Part shown: positions 22,291-29,982 of the stretch, one piece after another
Layout: each line of letters opens with the position of its first letter
Numbering within the stretch: the first letter of the stretch is position 1
DNA from: JBFXAM01 sp050184295
GTDB taxonomy: Bacteria > Planctomycetota > Phycisphaerae > UBA1845 > Fen-1342
DNA: 43,188 nucleotides
Assembly (NCBI GenBank): GCA_050184295.1
Contig: JBFXAM010000032.1
Span: 1-43,188 of the forward strand
Direction of reading: 5' to 3'
Program-made: the position numbers and the translations under genes
The notes under the pieces: generated by a model
The model's input: the letters and a program-made list of their open reading frames with translations, nothing else
Databases searched by the model: none
What the model was told of the DNA's origin: nothing

Positions 22291-24405
22291 ATGAACGCGC
22301 ACGAGCACCACGCTGGAACGCACCGGCACGATGCGGAGAGCCCTTCTCCACGGGACAACGGCGGGCACGGTGAACGCACATCCCACGCGGGCCACGCGTC
22401 GCACCACGCCCACATGGTCGCGGACTTCCGGCGGCGGTTCTGGGTCTGCCTCGCGCTGTCGATCCCGGTCGTCGCGCTGGCGCCGATGATCCAGGCCTGG
22501 CTCGGGCTGCGCGATTCCCTTCGGTTCACCGGGGACAGCTATATTCAGTTCGCCTTCGCCTCCGTCGTCTATTTCTACGGCGGCTGGCCATTCCTCAAGG
22601 GACTGTTCGGAGAATTCGCCAAGCGCCAGCCCGGCATGATGACGCTCATCGCACTCGCGATCAGCGTCGCCTACTTCTACAGCAGCGTCGTCGTATTCGG
22701 CGTGCGCGGCGAAGTTTTCTTCTGGGAACTGGCCACCCTCATCGACATCATGCTCCTGGGCCACTGGATCGAGATGAAGTCGGTCATGGGCGCCTCGGCT
22801 GCGCTGGAGAAACTCGTCCAGCTTATGCCCGCCGAGGCGCACCTGGTCGCCGACGGCGGCATGCGCGATGTGCCGGTCACTGAGCTCAAGCATGGCGATC
22901 GCGTGCTGGTCAAGCCGGGCGAGAAAGTGCCCACGGACGGCACGGTCGTTGAGGGGCGAACCAGCGTTAACGAGTCCATGCTCACCGGCGAAAGCAAGCC
23001 CGTAGAGAAAGGCGAAGGCGACCCAGTCATCGGCGGCGCGATCAACGGCGAAGCCGCGATCACGTTCGAAGTGTCGAAGACCGGCGGCGAGACCTACCTC
23101 TCCCAGGTCATCGAGATGGTGCGCAAGGCCCAGGAGTCGCGCTCCCGCACACAGGACCTGGCCAACCGCGCGGCCTTGGCCCTGACCATCGTGGCCCTGA
23201 GCGCGGGGGCCGTGACGATGATCACGTGGCTCCTCCTTGGCAGGGAGTTCGCGTACGCGCTGGAGCGCACCGTGACGGTCATGGTCATCGCCTGCCCGCA
23301 CGCACTGGGGCTGGCCGTGCCGCTTGTCGTCGCCGTCTCTACGGCGATCGCAGCCCAGACCGGCCTGCTGATCCGCGACCGGTCTGCGTTCGAAGCCGCC
23401 CGCGGCCTGGACGCGATCGTATTCGACAAGACCGGCACGCTCACCGAGGGCCGCTTCGGGATTACGGACATCATTCCGCTGGCCGACCTCGACGAATCGC
23501 GCGTTCTCACGCTCGCCGCGGCCATCGAAGCACAGTCGGAGCACCCCATCGCCGCAGGCGTGGTCCGCAGTGCAGAGGAGCGCGGCATCAAGGTCCCGGG
23601 CGCACGGGGTTTCACGGCCATCCCGGGCAAGGGCGCCGAGGCCGATGTGGATGGAACGAACGTCAAGGTCGTCAGCCCGGGCTATCTGCGGCAGGCCAAC
23701 ATCACGCCCGACAACGAGCAAGTCCGCCAAGTTTCGGAACAGGGCAAGACGGTGGTGTACGTCCTGGCCGACGACACGCTGGTCGGGGCTATCGCGCTCG
23801 CGGACGTCATCCGGCCGGAGTCCCGCGAGGCGATCGACCGCCTGAAACAGATGGGCGTGCGCGTCATGATGCTCACCGGAGATGCCAAGCCAGTCGCGGA
23901 TTGGGTCTCGCGCGAGTTGGGTCTGGACGAGGTTTTCGCGCAAGTTCTTCCCGAACAGAAAGCGGCGAAGATTAAGGAGATCCAGGCCCGCGGCCTGACC
24001 GTCGCCATGACCGGCGACGGCGTGAACGACGCCCCGGCGCTCACTCAGGCAGACATCGGTATCGCAATCGGCGCGGGGACCGACGTAGCCATCGAGTCGG
24101 CCGACATTGTGCTGGTCCGCTCCGATCCGCGCGATGTTATGGCCATCGTCGAACTCGCGCGAGCTACCTATCGAAAGATGGTGCAAAACCTCTGGTGGGC
24201 GGCCGGATATAACATCGTCGCGATCCCGCTGGCCGCCGGCGTGCTGTATTCCGTCGGCGTCGTGCTCAGCCCAGCGTTCGGGGCCGTGCTGATGTCCGCG
24301 TCAACAATCATTGTGGCCATAAACGCCCGGCTGCTTCGCATCAGGCGCGAAGCGAGCAACGAAACAACCCGTGGAACACCGCGCGCAAGCGAAGGTGCGG
24401 TATGA
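22291..24405 (+). CDS. copB: Copper-exporting P1B-type ATPase, CopB (CPH) type
   Basis: 704 residues. The first 41 residues hold 11 histidines in place of a CxxC metal domain. Eight membrane helices are expected. Key motifs: TGES (232-235, actuator), Cys335-Pro-His337 (VIACPHALGLAVP) in the metal channel, phosphorylation site Asp379 (DKTGTLTEG), the HP motif (AQSEHPIAAGV), and TGDGVNDAPAL. The CPH motif and His-rich start define the P1B-3/CopB group, linked to Cu(II)/Cu(I) or Ag export from the cytoplasm. It fits with the Cus-type RND genes downstream. Length and motifs look intact. Confidence 0.93.
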   Translation: MNAHEHHAGTHRHDAESPSPRDNGGHGERTSHAGHASHHAHMVADFRRRFWVCLALSIPVVALAPMIQAWLGLRDSLRFTGDSYIQFAFASVVYFYGGWPFLKGLFGEFAKRQPGMMTLIALAISVAYFYSSVVVFGVRGEVFFWELATLIDIMLLGHWIEMKSVMGASAALEKLVQLMPAEAHLVADGGMRDVPVTELKHGDRVLVKPGEKVPTDGTVVEGRTSVNESMLTGESKPVEKGEGDPVIGGAINGEAAITFEVSKTGGETYLSQVIEMVRKAQESRSRTQDLANRAALALTIVALSAGAVTMITWLLLGREFAYALERTVTVMVIACPHALGLAVPLVVAVSTAIAAQTGLLIRDRSAFEAARGLDAIVFDKTGTLTEGRFGITDIIPLADLDESRVLTLAAAIEAQSEHPIAAGVVRSAEERGIKVPGARGFTAIPGKGAEADVDGTNVKVVSPGYLRQANITPDNEQVRQVSEQGKTVVYVLADDTLVGAIALADVIRPESREAIDRLKQMGVRVMMLTGDAKPVADWVSRELGLDEVFAQVLPEQKAAKIKEIQARGLTVAMTGDGVNDAPALTQADIGIAIGAGTDVAIESADIVLVRSDPRDVMAIVELARATYRKMVQNLWWAAGYNIVAIPLAAGVLYSVGVVLSPAFGAVLMSASTIIVAINARLLRIRREASNETTRGTPRASEGAV

Positions 24406-24528
24406 ATCACCGAAAAGAAACCGAACTGACGCGATTCTCGCGCGAAGCTCACCGGCCCAGTGGGAAGAAACGCCGCCTCGTGAGCATCCAATCCACCGGA
24501 TGACAAAGCCGACCTGAGGGAGCTCAAC

Positions 24529-24833
24529 ATGGCGCGGTCCACACGGCAGGAACGGATGAGAAAGGTCAGATTCGCATACAAGCACCGGACGCCGAGGCGG
24601 TCTGCCTGGCCGGGACGTTCAACGGCTGGGACATGCGCGCGGCGTCGATGAAGAAGGACGCTCGTGGCGAATGGACTATCGAGCTGCCGCTCGCGCCGGG
24701 TAGATACGAGTACAAGTTCGTCGTCGATGGGCGATGGTGTTGCGCGCCTGGGCAGCCGGACGCGCATACCGATGCACCGGGCTGCGTCTGCAACGAGCAT
24801 GGCACGATGAACCGCGTGATCGAAGTTGGTTGA
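24529..24833 (+). pseudogene. Glycogen-binding (CBM48/AMPK-beta-like) domain protein, single-base frameshift
   Basis: A good start (ATG 24529 with GAGGGAG upstream) reads MARSTRQERMRKVRFAYK up to 24582 and then goes out of frame. Shifting by one base at 24582 gives APDAEAVCLAGTFNGWDMRA and on to ELPLAPGRYEYKFVVDGRW, ending at 24833. That is the glycogen-binding domain pattern (FNGW, GxYEYKFVVDG). A missing G in AAGG would explain it. The restored protein would be about 101 residues, a stand-alone CBM48-like domain with an unusual Cys-rich end (CCAPG, GCVCNEHGT). Such small proteins do occur in metal and stress clusters. This is either a recent mutation or a sequence error. Confidence 0.7.
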
Positions 24834-24848
24834 GTTCTGGAGACCGTG

Positions 24849-25505
24849 ATGAGCAACACCCAAGACCTCGAACACCGCATTCGCGAGAGGCTCCAGGCCG
24901 CTGAGGTGAAGCGGCGTGTGCATGCGGACCACGTGCAGCAGCGCATGGACGAACTCGATCGCCGAACGGCCCAATTCAACGAGATTGCCGGCCCGCTATT
25001 CGAGGCGGTGATTCGGCCGCGGGTCGAGGCACTCGCGCGGCACTTCGACAACGCGACCTGTCGCAGCACGGAGCGCCACCATTGCCAGTGTAGTTTCGCG
25101 CACAATGATCGGTTCCCGGCCACCACCACGCTCGATATCTTTGTGACCGCTGATGGACACATGGAGTCGCTCATCATAGGCTACCGGCTTCAGATCCTCC
25201 CGGTGTTTTTTCAGTTCGACGGGCACGACCAGCGCGCATATCCGCTCGACCGCGTGGACGAGGAGCAACTCGGGGCTTGGGTGGATGAGAAGATCACTGA
25301 ATTCGTCGACACGTACCTGCGGCTGGAGAACGCGGACGCGTACCAGCGGGAGAACATGGTCCGCGACCCCGTCTGCGGGATGGCCGTGAATAAGAACTGG
25401 GCTGCCGCGAGTGTGGGGCACGCCGGCCGGACGTACTACTTCTGCATTGAGGAGTGCCGCCGGCGATTCGAACAGGACCCGCAGCGATACGCGAGCGATG
25501 CCTGA
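24849..25505 (+). CDS. YHS-domain protein with Cys/His-rich N-terminal domain
   Basis: 218 residues; ATG 24849 follows TGGAGA. Residues 1-65 are charged and helical. A cluster CRSTERHHCQC (Cys71, His77, His78, Cys79, Cys81) could bind metal. The middle (DIFVTADGHMESLIIGYRLQ) has no family I know. The last 50 residues are a YHS domain: VRDPVCGMAV (Cys176) with YYFCIEECRRRFEQDPQRY (Cys199, Cys203). There is no signal peptide, so it is probably cytoplasmic, unlike the triple-YHS protein. It lies 22 bases before the tolC-like gene and shares its direction. Possible role: a cytoplasmic metal chaperone or sensor. Confidence 0.8.
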   Translation: MSNTQDLEHRIRERLQAAEVKRRVHADHVQQRMDELDRRTAQFNEIAGPLFEAVIRPRVEALARHFDNATCRSTERHHCQCSFAHNDRFPATTTLDIFVTADGHMESLIIGYRLQILPVFFQFDGHDQRAYPLDRVDEEQLGAWVDEKITEFVDTYLRLENADAYQRENMVRDPVCGMAVNKNWAAASVGHAGRTYYFCIEECRRRFEQDPQRYASDA

Positions 25506-25527
25506 CCCGGCAGAACGACGAGGAACC

Positions 25528-27042
25528 ATGCGCACACGAACACGTTCCGTTCCGCCGCTTATTCCTGCAAGAATCGCACTCGTCGTAACAGCGATTATGA
25601 CTGCTGGCGGGTTGCTTGGGTGTGCCCTCAGTCAGACCGCTGACCGCGACGTGTCAACCGCGATCGCCCGCTACGCGCACGAGCGTTCCCAAACCGGCGA
25701 AACGTATGCCCGTGGCACGCGCCCCGTTTCACGGACTTCTGCAACCCGGCCGACCACGCTCGCCGTGCCGGCGAACGAGACCGAGGTGGAACCGCGCTCG
25801 TTGCGGGACTACATCGTCCTGGCGCTGGAGCAGAACCCCGACATCAAAGCGGCCGAAGAGATGGCCCGCATGCGTGCGGCGCGTGTGCCGCAGGTCACGG
25901 CCCTGCCCGATCCGATGCTGATGACGCGCACGCTGCCAGAGCCCATCCGGACGGCTGAGGGCGACAACTACTTCAACCTGGGCATTCAGCAGAAGTTCCC
26001 GGTGCCGGAAAAGCTGGACCGCGCCGGTCGTGTCGCGCTTCAGGAAACACGCATGGCGATCGAGGAACTCAAGCGCCGGCGACTGGGCGTGATTGCCGAG
26101 GTCAAGCGGGCGTACTTCCGCATCTACATCATCGATCGCACGATCGAGGTGGACCTGACCAACCAGGACCTGCTCCGCGGTCTGATCGATGCCGCCCGGG
26201 CCCAGGTCGCGTCGGGACGCCGCCGGCAGGACGACGTGTTGCGTGCGCAGGTCGAACTGTCGAACCTGGAGAGCCAGCTCGTCGAATTGCGTCAACAGCG
26301 ACAAACGACGGTCGCCATGTTGAACCGCGTGGTGAGTCGCCCGCCGGCGACGCCGGTGCCAACGTTGGGAGAGTACGACGTCCGTTCCGTCGATGTGCAG
26401 ATGGATGCGCTGTTTGCGGCGGCGGCCGAGCACAATCCGGACTTGCAGCGCCTCAAGCAGCAGCTTGAACGCGACCGCCAGAACGTCGAACTTGCAAAGC
26501 TGGCGTACTGGCCGGACTTCACCCTCGGGTTCGAGTGGATGGACATGCGCCCGCGCGAGGCGTTCGTTCCGCCGCCGAACCCGCAGACCGGGATGGTTCC
26601 GCCGGTGAATCGCATGAGTGAGGACGGTTCGGACAATTGGGCGATCACGCTGAGCGTCAACATCCCGCTGTGGATCGAGAAAATCGAGGCCGGCATCCGC
26701 GAAGCAAACAGTCGCCGCATGGCTACGCAGCACGAGTTTGTCGCCGCCAAGAACCGCGTGAACTTCGAGATCGAGGACGCGCTGGCGCGCGTGCAGGCGC
26801 AGCGCGAGCTGGCCGCGATCTTCAAGGACACGATAATCCCGCAGGCACAGCAGGCGTATGAGGTCTCGCGCGCTTCGTATTCCGCCGGCGCCAGCGACTT
26901 TCTGTTCGTCATCGACAACTGGCAGAAATGGCTCATGTTCACGATTCAGTACCACCGTGCGCTGGGTGAGCTCGAACGCAGCGTGGCGGATCTCGAGGCC
27001 GCGATCGGCCTCAGTCTGTCCGAAGCGGAAGGTGGATCATGA
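25528..27042 (+). CDS. TolC/CusC-family outer-membrane efflux lipoprotein
   Basis: 504 residues from ATG 25528 (AGGA 7 bases upstream). The signal peptide ends in a lipobox (GLLGC, Cys32), as in CusC. The body holds two outer-membrane-efflux repeats with long helices: LRDYIVLALEQNPDIKAAEE, the strand and hairpin regions around LGIQQKFPVPEKLDRAGRV, then LFAAAAEHNPDLQRLKQQLE and the closing EVSRASYSAGASDFLFVIDN. It forms the trimeric exit channel for the RND pump. The stop overlaps the cusB start by four bases (27039-27042), so the two are coupled. Confidence 0.92.
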   Translation: MRTRTRSVPPLIPARIALVVTAIMTAGGLLGCALSQTADRDVSTAIARYAHERSQTGETYARGTRPVSRTSATRPTTLAVPANETEVEPRSLRDYIVLALEQNPDIKAAEEMARMRAARVPQVTALPDPMLMTRTLPEPIRTAEGDNYFNLGIQQKFPVPEKLDRAGRVALQETRMAIEELKRRRLGVIAEVKRAYFRIYIIDRTIEVDLTNQDLLRGLIDAARAQVASGRRRQDDVLRAQVELSNLESQLVELRQQRQTTVAMLNRVVSRPPATPVPTLGEYDVRSVDVQMDALFAAAAEHNPDLQRLKQQLERDRQNVELAKLAYWPDFTLGFEWMDMRPREAFVPPPNPQTGMVPPVNRMSEDGSDNWAITLSVNIPLWIEKIEAGIREANSRRMATQHEFVAAKNRVNFEIEDALARVQAQRELAAIFKDTIIPQAQQAYEVSRASYSAGASDFLFVIDNWQKWLMFTIQYHRALGELERSVADLEAAIGLSLSEAEGGS

Positions 27043-28565
27043 TCCGGAAACCGACGGCACACATTCTGGCACGCCATCGCGCAGCGCGCGTCCTGGCCTG
27101 GCTGATCGTGAGTCTGGTCATGCTCGCCGTCGGCGGGGCCGGTGGATTCTGGGCGGCAACACGCTTCGGGTCCGGCCAGACATCGGCGGAGGCGTCCGCC
27201 GATTCCGAGCAGCTCTATACGTGCGGGATGCACCCCAACGTGATCCAGAAGGGCCCGGGTGAGTGTCCGATTTGCCACATGAAGCTCACGCCGTTGCGCG
27301 CCGGGGACGACGACGGCGGCGGTACTTTGAGCGGCCCGCAGGAACGGAAGGTGCTCTATTGGCGCGCCCCGATGGACCCGAGCTACGTTTCCGAGAAACC
27401 AGGTAAGAGTCCGATGGGCATGGACCTTGTGCCGGTCTACGCAGACGAAGCCGAGCCGGCGACGGGAAAGACGATCACGATCGACCCGGTCACGATTCAG
27501 AATATGGGCATCCGTACAGCGACGATCGAGCGCGGCCCGCTGGTCAAGACCATTCGCACCGTCGGCCGCGTGGACTACGACGAGCAAACGCTGTTCTTCA
27601 TCAACACAAAATTCGAGGGCTGGATCGAGAAGCTGCACGTCGACCAGACCGGCGTCCAGGTCGAGAAGGGCGACCCCCTCTTCGACGTCTACTCTCCCGC
27701 GCTCTATTCGGCACAGGAGGAGTTCCTCGCGGCGCTGCGCGGGGTGGAGCGGCTGAACGAGAATACGATCCCCGAATTCCGCGAACAGTCCCGCCAACTG
27801 GTTGACGCGGCACGGATTCGATTGAAGTACTACGACGTTTCGGACGACCAGGTCGAGCAACTTGCGCGATCGCGCGAAATCCAGAAAGCCCTTACGATCC
27901 ACTCCCCGGCGCGGGGCATCGTGACCGAGAAAATGGCGCAAGAGGGCATGTACCTCACGCCGGGCATGCGGCTGTATGCGATCGCCGATCTGGCCGAGGT
28001 CTGGGTCTACGTCGACGTTTACGAATACCAATTGCCCTGGGTGCGGATCGGGCAGGAAGCGCGGATGTCGCTGCCTTACGTGCCGAACCGCGATTTCGTC
28101 GGCCATGTGACGTACATCTACCCCTATCTCGACAAACAGACGCGCGTGATCAAAGTGCGGCTTGAATTCGAGAACCTGACGCTCGAACTGAAACCGGCGA
28201 TGTACGCCAATGTCACGCTGTACGCCGACCTGGGCCGCGACGCGCTTCTGATCCCGCGCGAGGCGTTCATCGATTCCGGCATGCGCAAGGTGGCTTTTGT
28301 CGCGCTGGCCGGCGGCAAATTCCAGCCGCGCGACATTCAGACCGGCGTCGAAGCCGAGGACGGCATGGTCGAGGTGCAGTACGGCCTGGACGAGGGGGAT
28401 CGCATCGTAACCAGCGGGCAGTTCCTGCTCGACGCGGAGAGCAAGCTCAAAGAAGCGATCGCCAAGATGCTGGAATCCCAAAGCTCAGCGCCAGCGAGCG
28501 ATCACCGGGGACATGACATGCCGGCCGAGGTCGAAAAGCCCATGCCGACTGGACATGTTCACTGA
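27039..28565 (+). CDS. cusB: CusB-type RND periplasmic adaptor with two heavy-metal-binding domains
   Basis: 508 residues. A membrane anchor (about 19-41) leads to an HMBD at 60-86 (YTCGMHPNVIQ...CPICHMKLTP; Cys62, His65, Cys76, Cys79). A second degenerate copy at 107-135 (YWRAPMDPSY...SPMGMDLVPVY) has lost its cysteines but kept the methionines, as is usual in CusB. The barrel-sandwich and helical hairpin follow (IRTVGRVDYDEQTLFFINTK, VEKGDPLFDVYSPAL), then VTEKMAQEGMYLTPGMRLY and the beta-barrel. The C-terminus is His/Met-containing (HDMPAEVEKPMPTGHVH). It links CusA to the outer channel and hands metal to the pump. Confidence 0.93.
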   Translation: MIRKPTAHILARHRAARVLAWLIVSLVMLAVGGAGGFWAATRFGSGQTSAEASADSEQLYTCGMHPNVIQKGPGECPICHMKLTPLRAGDDDGGGTLSGPQERKVLYWRAPMDPSYVSEKPGKSPMGMDLVPVYADEAEPATGKTITIDPVTIQNMGIRTATIERGPLVKTIRTVGRVDYDEQTLFFINTKFEGWIEKLHVDQTGVQVEKGDPLFDVYSPALYSAQEEFLAALRGVERLNENTIPEFREQSRQLVDAARIRLKYYDVSDDQVEQLARSREIQKALTIHSPARGIVTEKMAQEGMYLTPGMRLYAIADLAEVWVYVDVYEYQLPWVRIGQEARMSLPYVPNRDFVGHVTYIYPYLDKQTRVIKVRLEFENLTLELKPAMYANVTLYADLGRDALLIPREAFIDSGMRKVAFVALAGGKFQPRDIQTGVEAEDGMVEVQYGLDEGDRIVTSGQFLLDAESKLKEAIAKMLESQSSAPASDHRGHDMPAEVEKPMPTGHVH

Positions 28566-28582
28566 CCCGAATCGAGGCCTTC

Positions 28583-29968
28583 ATGCGCTTCACAATTGCG
28601 ACCATCGTCACAACTCTCGCCGGTTTCTCGACGCTCGCGCTGGTCGCGCACGCACAGACTGCGCCCGCATCGCAATCGAACGCTTCGCGACTTCCGGACG
28701 ATGCCCGGTTTGCCTGTCCGATGGAGACTCACCCGGACGAAGCTGATCCCGCGCGCCAAGGAGCCTACTTCTCACCGGACGATGGGAAGTGTCCCTGGTG
28801 CGGCATGAAGCTCAAGCCGCTCGATGAGCTGGATTGGGTCAGGGCGCGTCGAGCCGCAGGCGGCGCGGACGTCGCGTACACCTGCCCCGAGCACCAGCAC
28901 GTGTTCTCGAAGACGCAGGCTGATTGCCCGCGCTGCGGCCGGAAGCTCGAACCGTTCAAGGTGATGTACACCTGTCCCGATCCGCGGCACGCGCACCAAA
29001 TCAGCGCCCGGCCAGGAATATGCGCGGACTGTGGGCGAAAGCTGACGCCCTACCGCGGCGTGTGGCTTGCGCCGGAGATGGCCGAACGCAACGTGCCGTC
29101 GAATCCCGAGGTCGCGGAGAATGCAGCCTACCGCTGCCCGGTGCATCCGCTCGCACACAGCGACCGGCCCGGGAAGTGCCCGATCTGCGCGGCCGACCTG
29201 GCGCCGGCCGGACAAGGCGCGTACGCCGCCAGTCAACCCGTCGCGCCAGTGATTCCCGCCAAATCGCGGTTCGTCTGCCCGATGGAGGAGTGCTGGCAAT
29301 TCTCTCCGGCGCCTGGTGACTGTCCCAAATGCGGCATGCAGCTCAAGTCGATCGACGCCGTTGCGTGGGCGAAAGCCAAGCTCGCGCACGCTGCGGCCAC
29401 GCCGTCGGCCGGCGCATTTGTCTGCCCGATGCACCCGAGGGAGACATCGTCAGCGCGCGGAACATGTTCGACATGCGGCATGCAGCTCGTGACGGCTCAG
29501 AGCGTTCCTAGGCCGGCGGGCGCGCCGGCGGTCATCGCCGTTCAGGTCGACTATCTGATGGAGCACTACCTGGCGCTTCAGCAACGCTTCGCCTCCGATA
29601 GCGGCAAGGAGGTCGCACTGCACGCGCTGGGGCTTGTGGGAGCGGCAGACGAGATCCTCAGGCACGTTGATGATCCGGCCTCGAAGTTCCCGTCGAAGTT
29701 CGGCGACGCAGTGCGGACCCTGCGCGGCGCGGCATTGAAACTCACCGGCAAGAGCCTCGACGACGACCGCGTGACATTCGTCGGTCTCAGTGACGCGATG
29801 TCCGCGCTGGTCCAGCATGTACGGCCCAGCAAGGGCCGGTACCCGACCATCTACATCTTCCACTGTCCCATGACGAAGGGAAATTGGCTCCAGACGAGCG
29901 AAGACATGGCCAACCCGTTCTACGGCTTCAAGATGCTCAAGTGCGGCGAGCAGACCGGCGTCCGGTGA
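28583..29968 (+). CDS. Six-fold heavy-metal-binding-domain protein with DUF3347-like C-terminus
   Basis: 461 residues with a signal peptide (to about 25). Six HMBD-like units follow, each a C-P-x-x-H/E opening and a C-x2-C-(G)-x-x-L close: about 45-81, 101-125, 131-155, 185-207, 232-255 and 281-303. The best-kept closings are CPWCGMKLKPL, CPRCGRKLEPF, CPKCGMQLK and CSTCGMQLV. Unit four ends in CPICAADL. The C-terminal 140 residues are helical and finish with CPMTKGNWLQ...NPFYGFKMLKCG, as in DUF3347 domains found in Cus-type systems. Located between cusB and cusA, it is likely a periplasmic metal store or donor for the pump. HMBDs usually occur once or twice per protein; six in one chain is unusual. 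Confidence 0.82.
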   Translation: MRFTIATIVTTLAGFSTLALVAHAQTAPASQSNASRLPDDARFACPMETHPDEADPARQGAYFSPDDGKCPWCGMKLKPLDELDWVRARRAAGGADVAYTCPEHQHVFSKTQADCPRCGRKLEPFKVMYTCPDPRHAHQISARPGICADCGRKLTPYRGVWLAPEMAERNVPSNPEVAENAAYRCPVHPLAHSDRPGKCPICAADLAPAGQGAYAASQPVAPVIPAKSRFVCPMEECWQFSPAPGDCPKCGMQLKSIDAVAWAKAKLAHAAATPSAGAFVCPMHPRETSSARGTCSTCGMQLVTAQSVPRPAGAPAVIAVQVDYLMEHYLALQQRFASDSGKEVALHALGLVGAADEILRHVDDPASKFPSKFGDAVRTLRGAALKLTGKSLDDDRVTFVGLSDAMSALVQHVRPSKGRYPTIYIFHCPMTKGNWLQTSEDMANPFYGFKMLKCGEQTGVR

Positions 29969-29982
29969 GAGGATAGGGTCTC

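Noticed and set aside
21550..24186. Very long open frame on the minus strand opposite the triple-YHS and copB genes
   Set aside because: It is a shadow of high-GC codon bias: the translation is rich in Arg, Asp and His without domains, while the opposite strand encodes clear CopB motifs.
24575..24590. Programmed ribosomal frameshift in the glycogen-binding protein
   Set aside because: The junction (TAC AAG CAC) is not a slippery heptamer and no downstream stem or upstream Shine-Dalgarno-like stimulator is obvious; a missing G is simpler.
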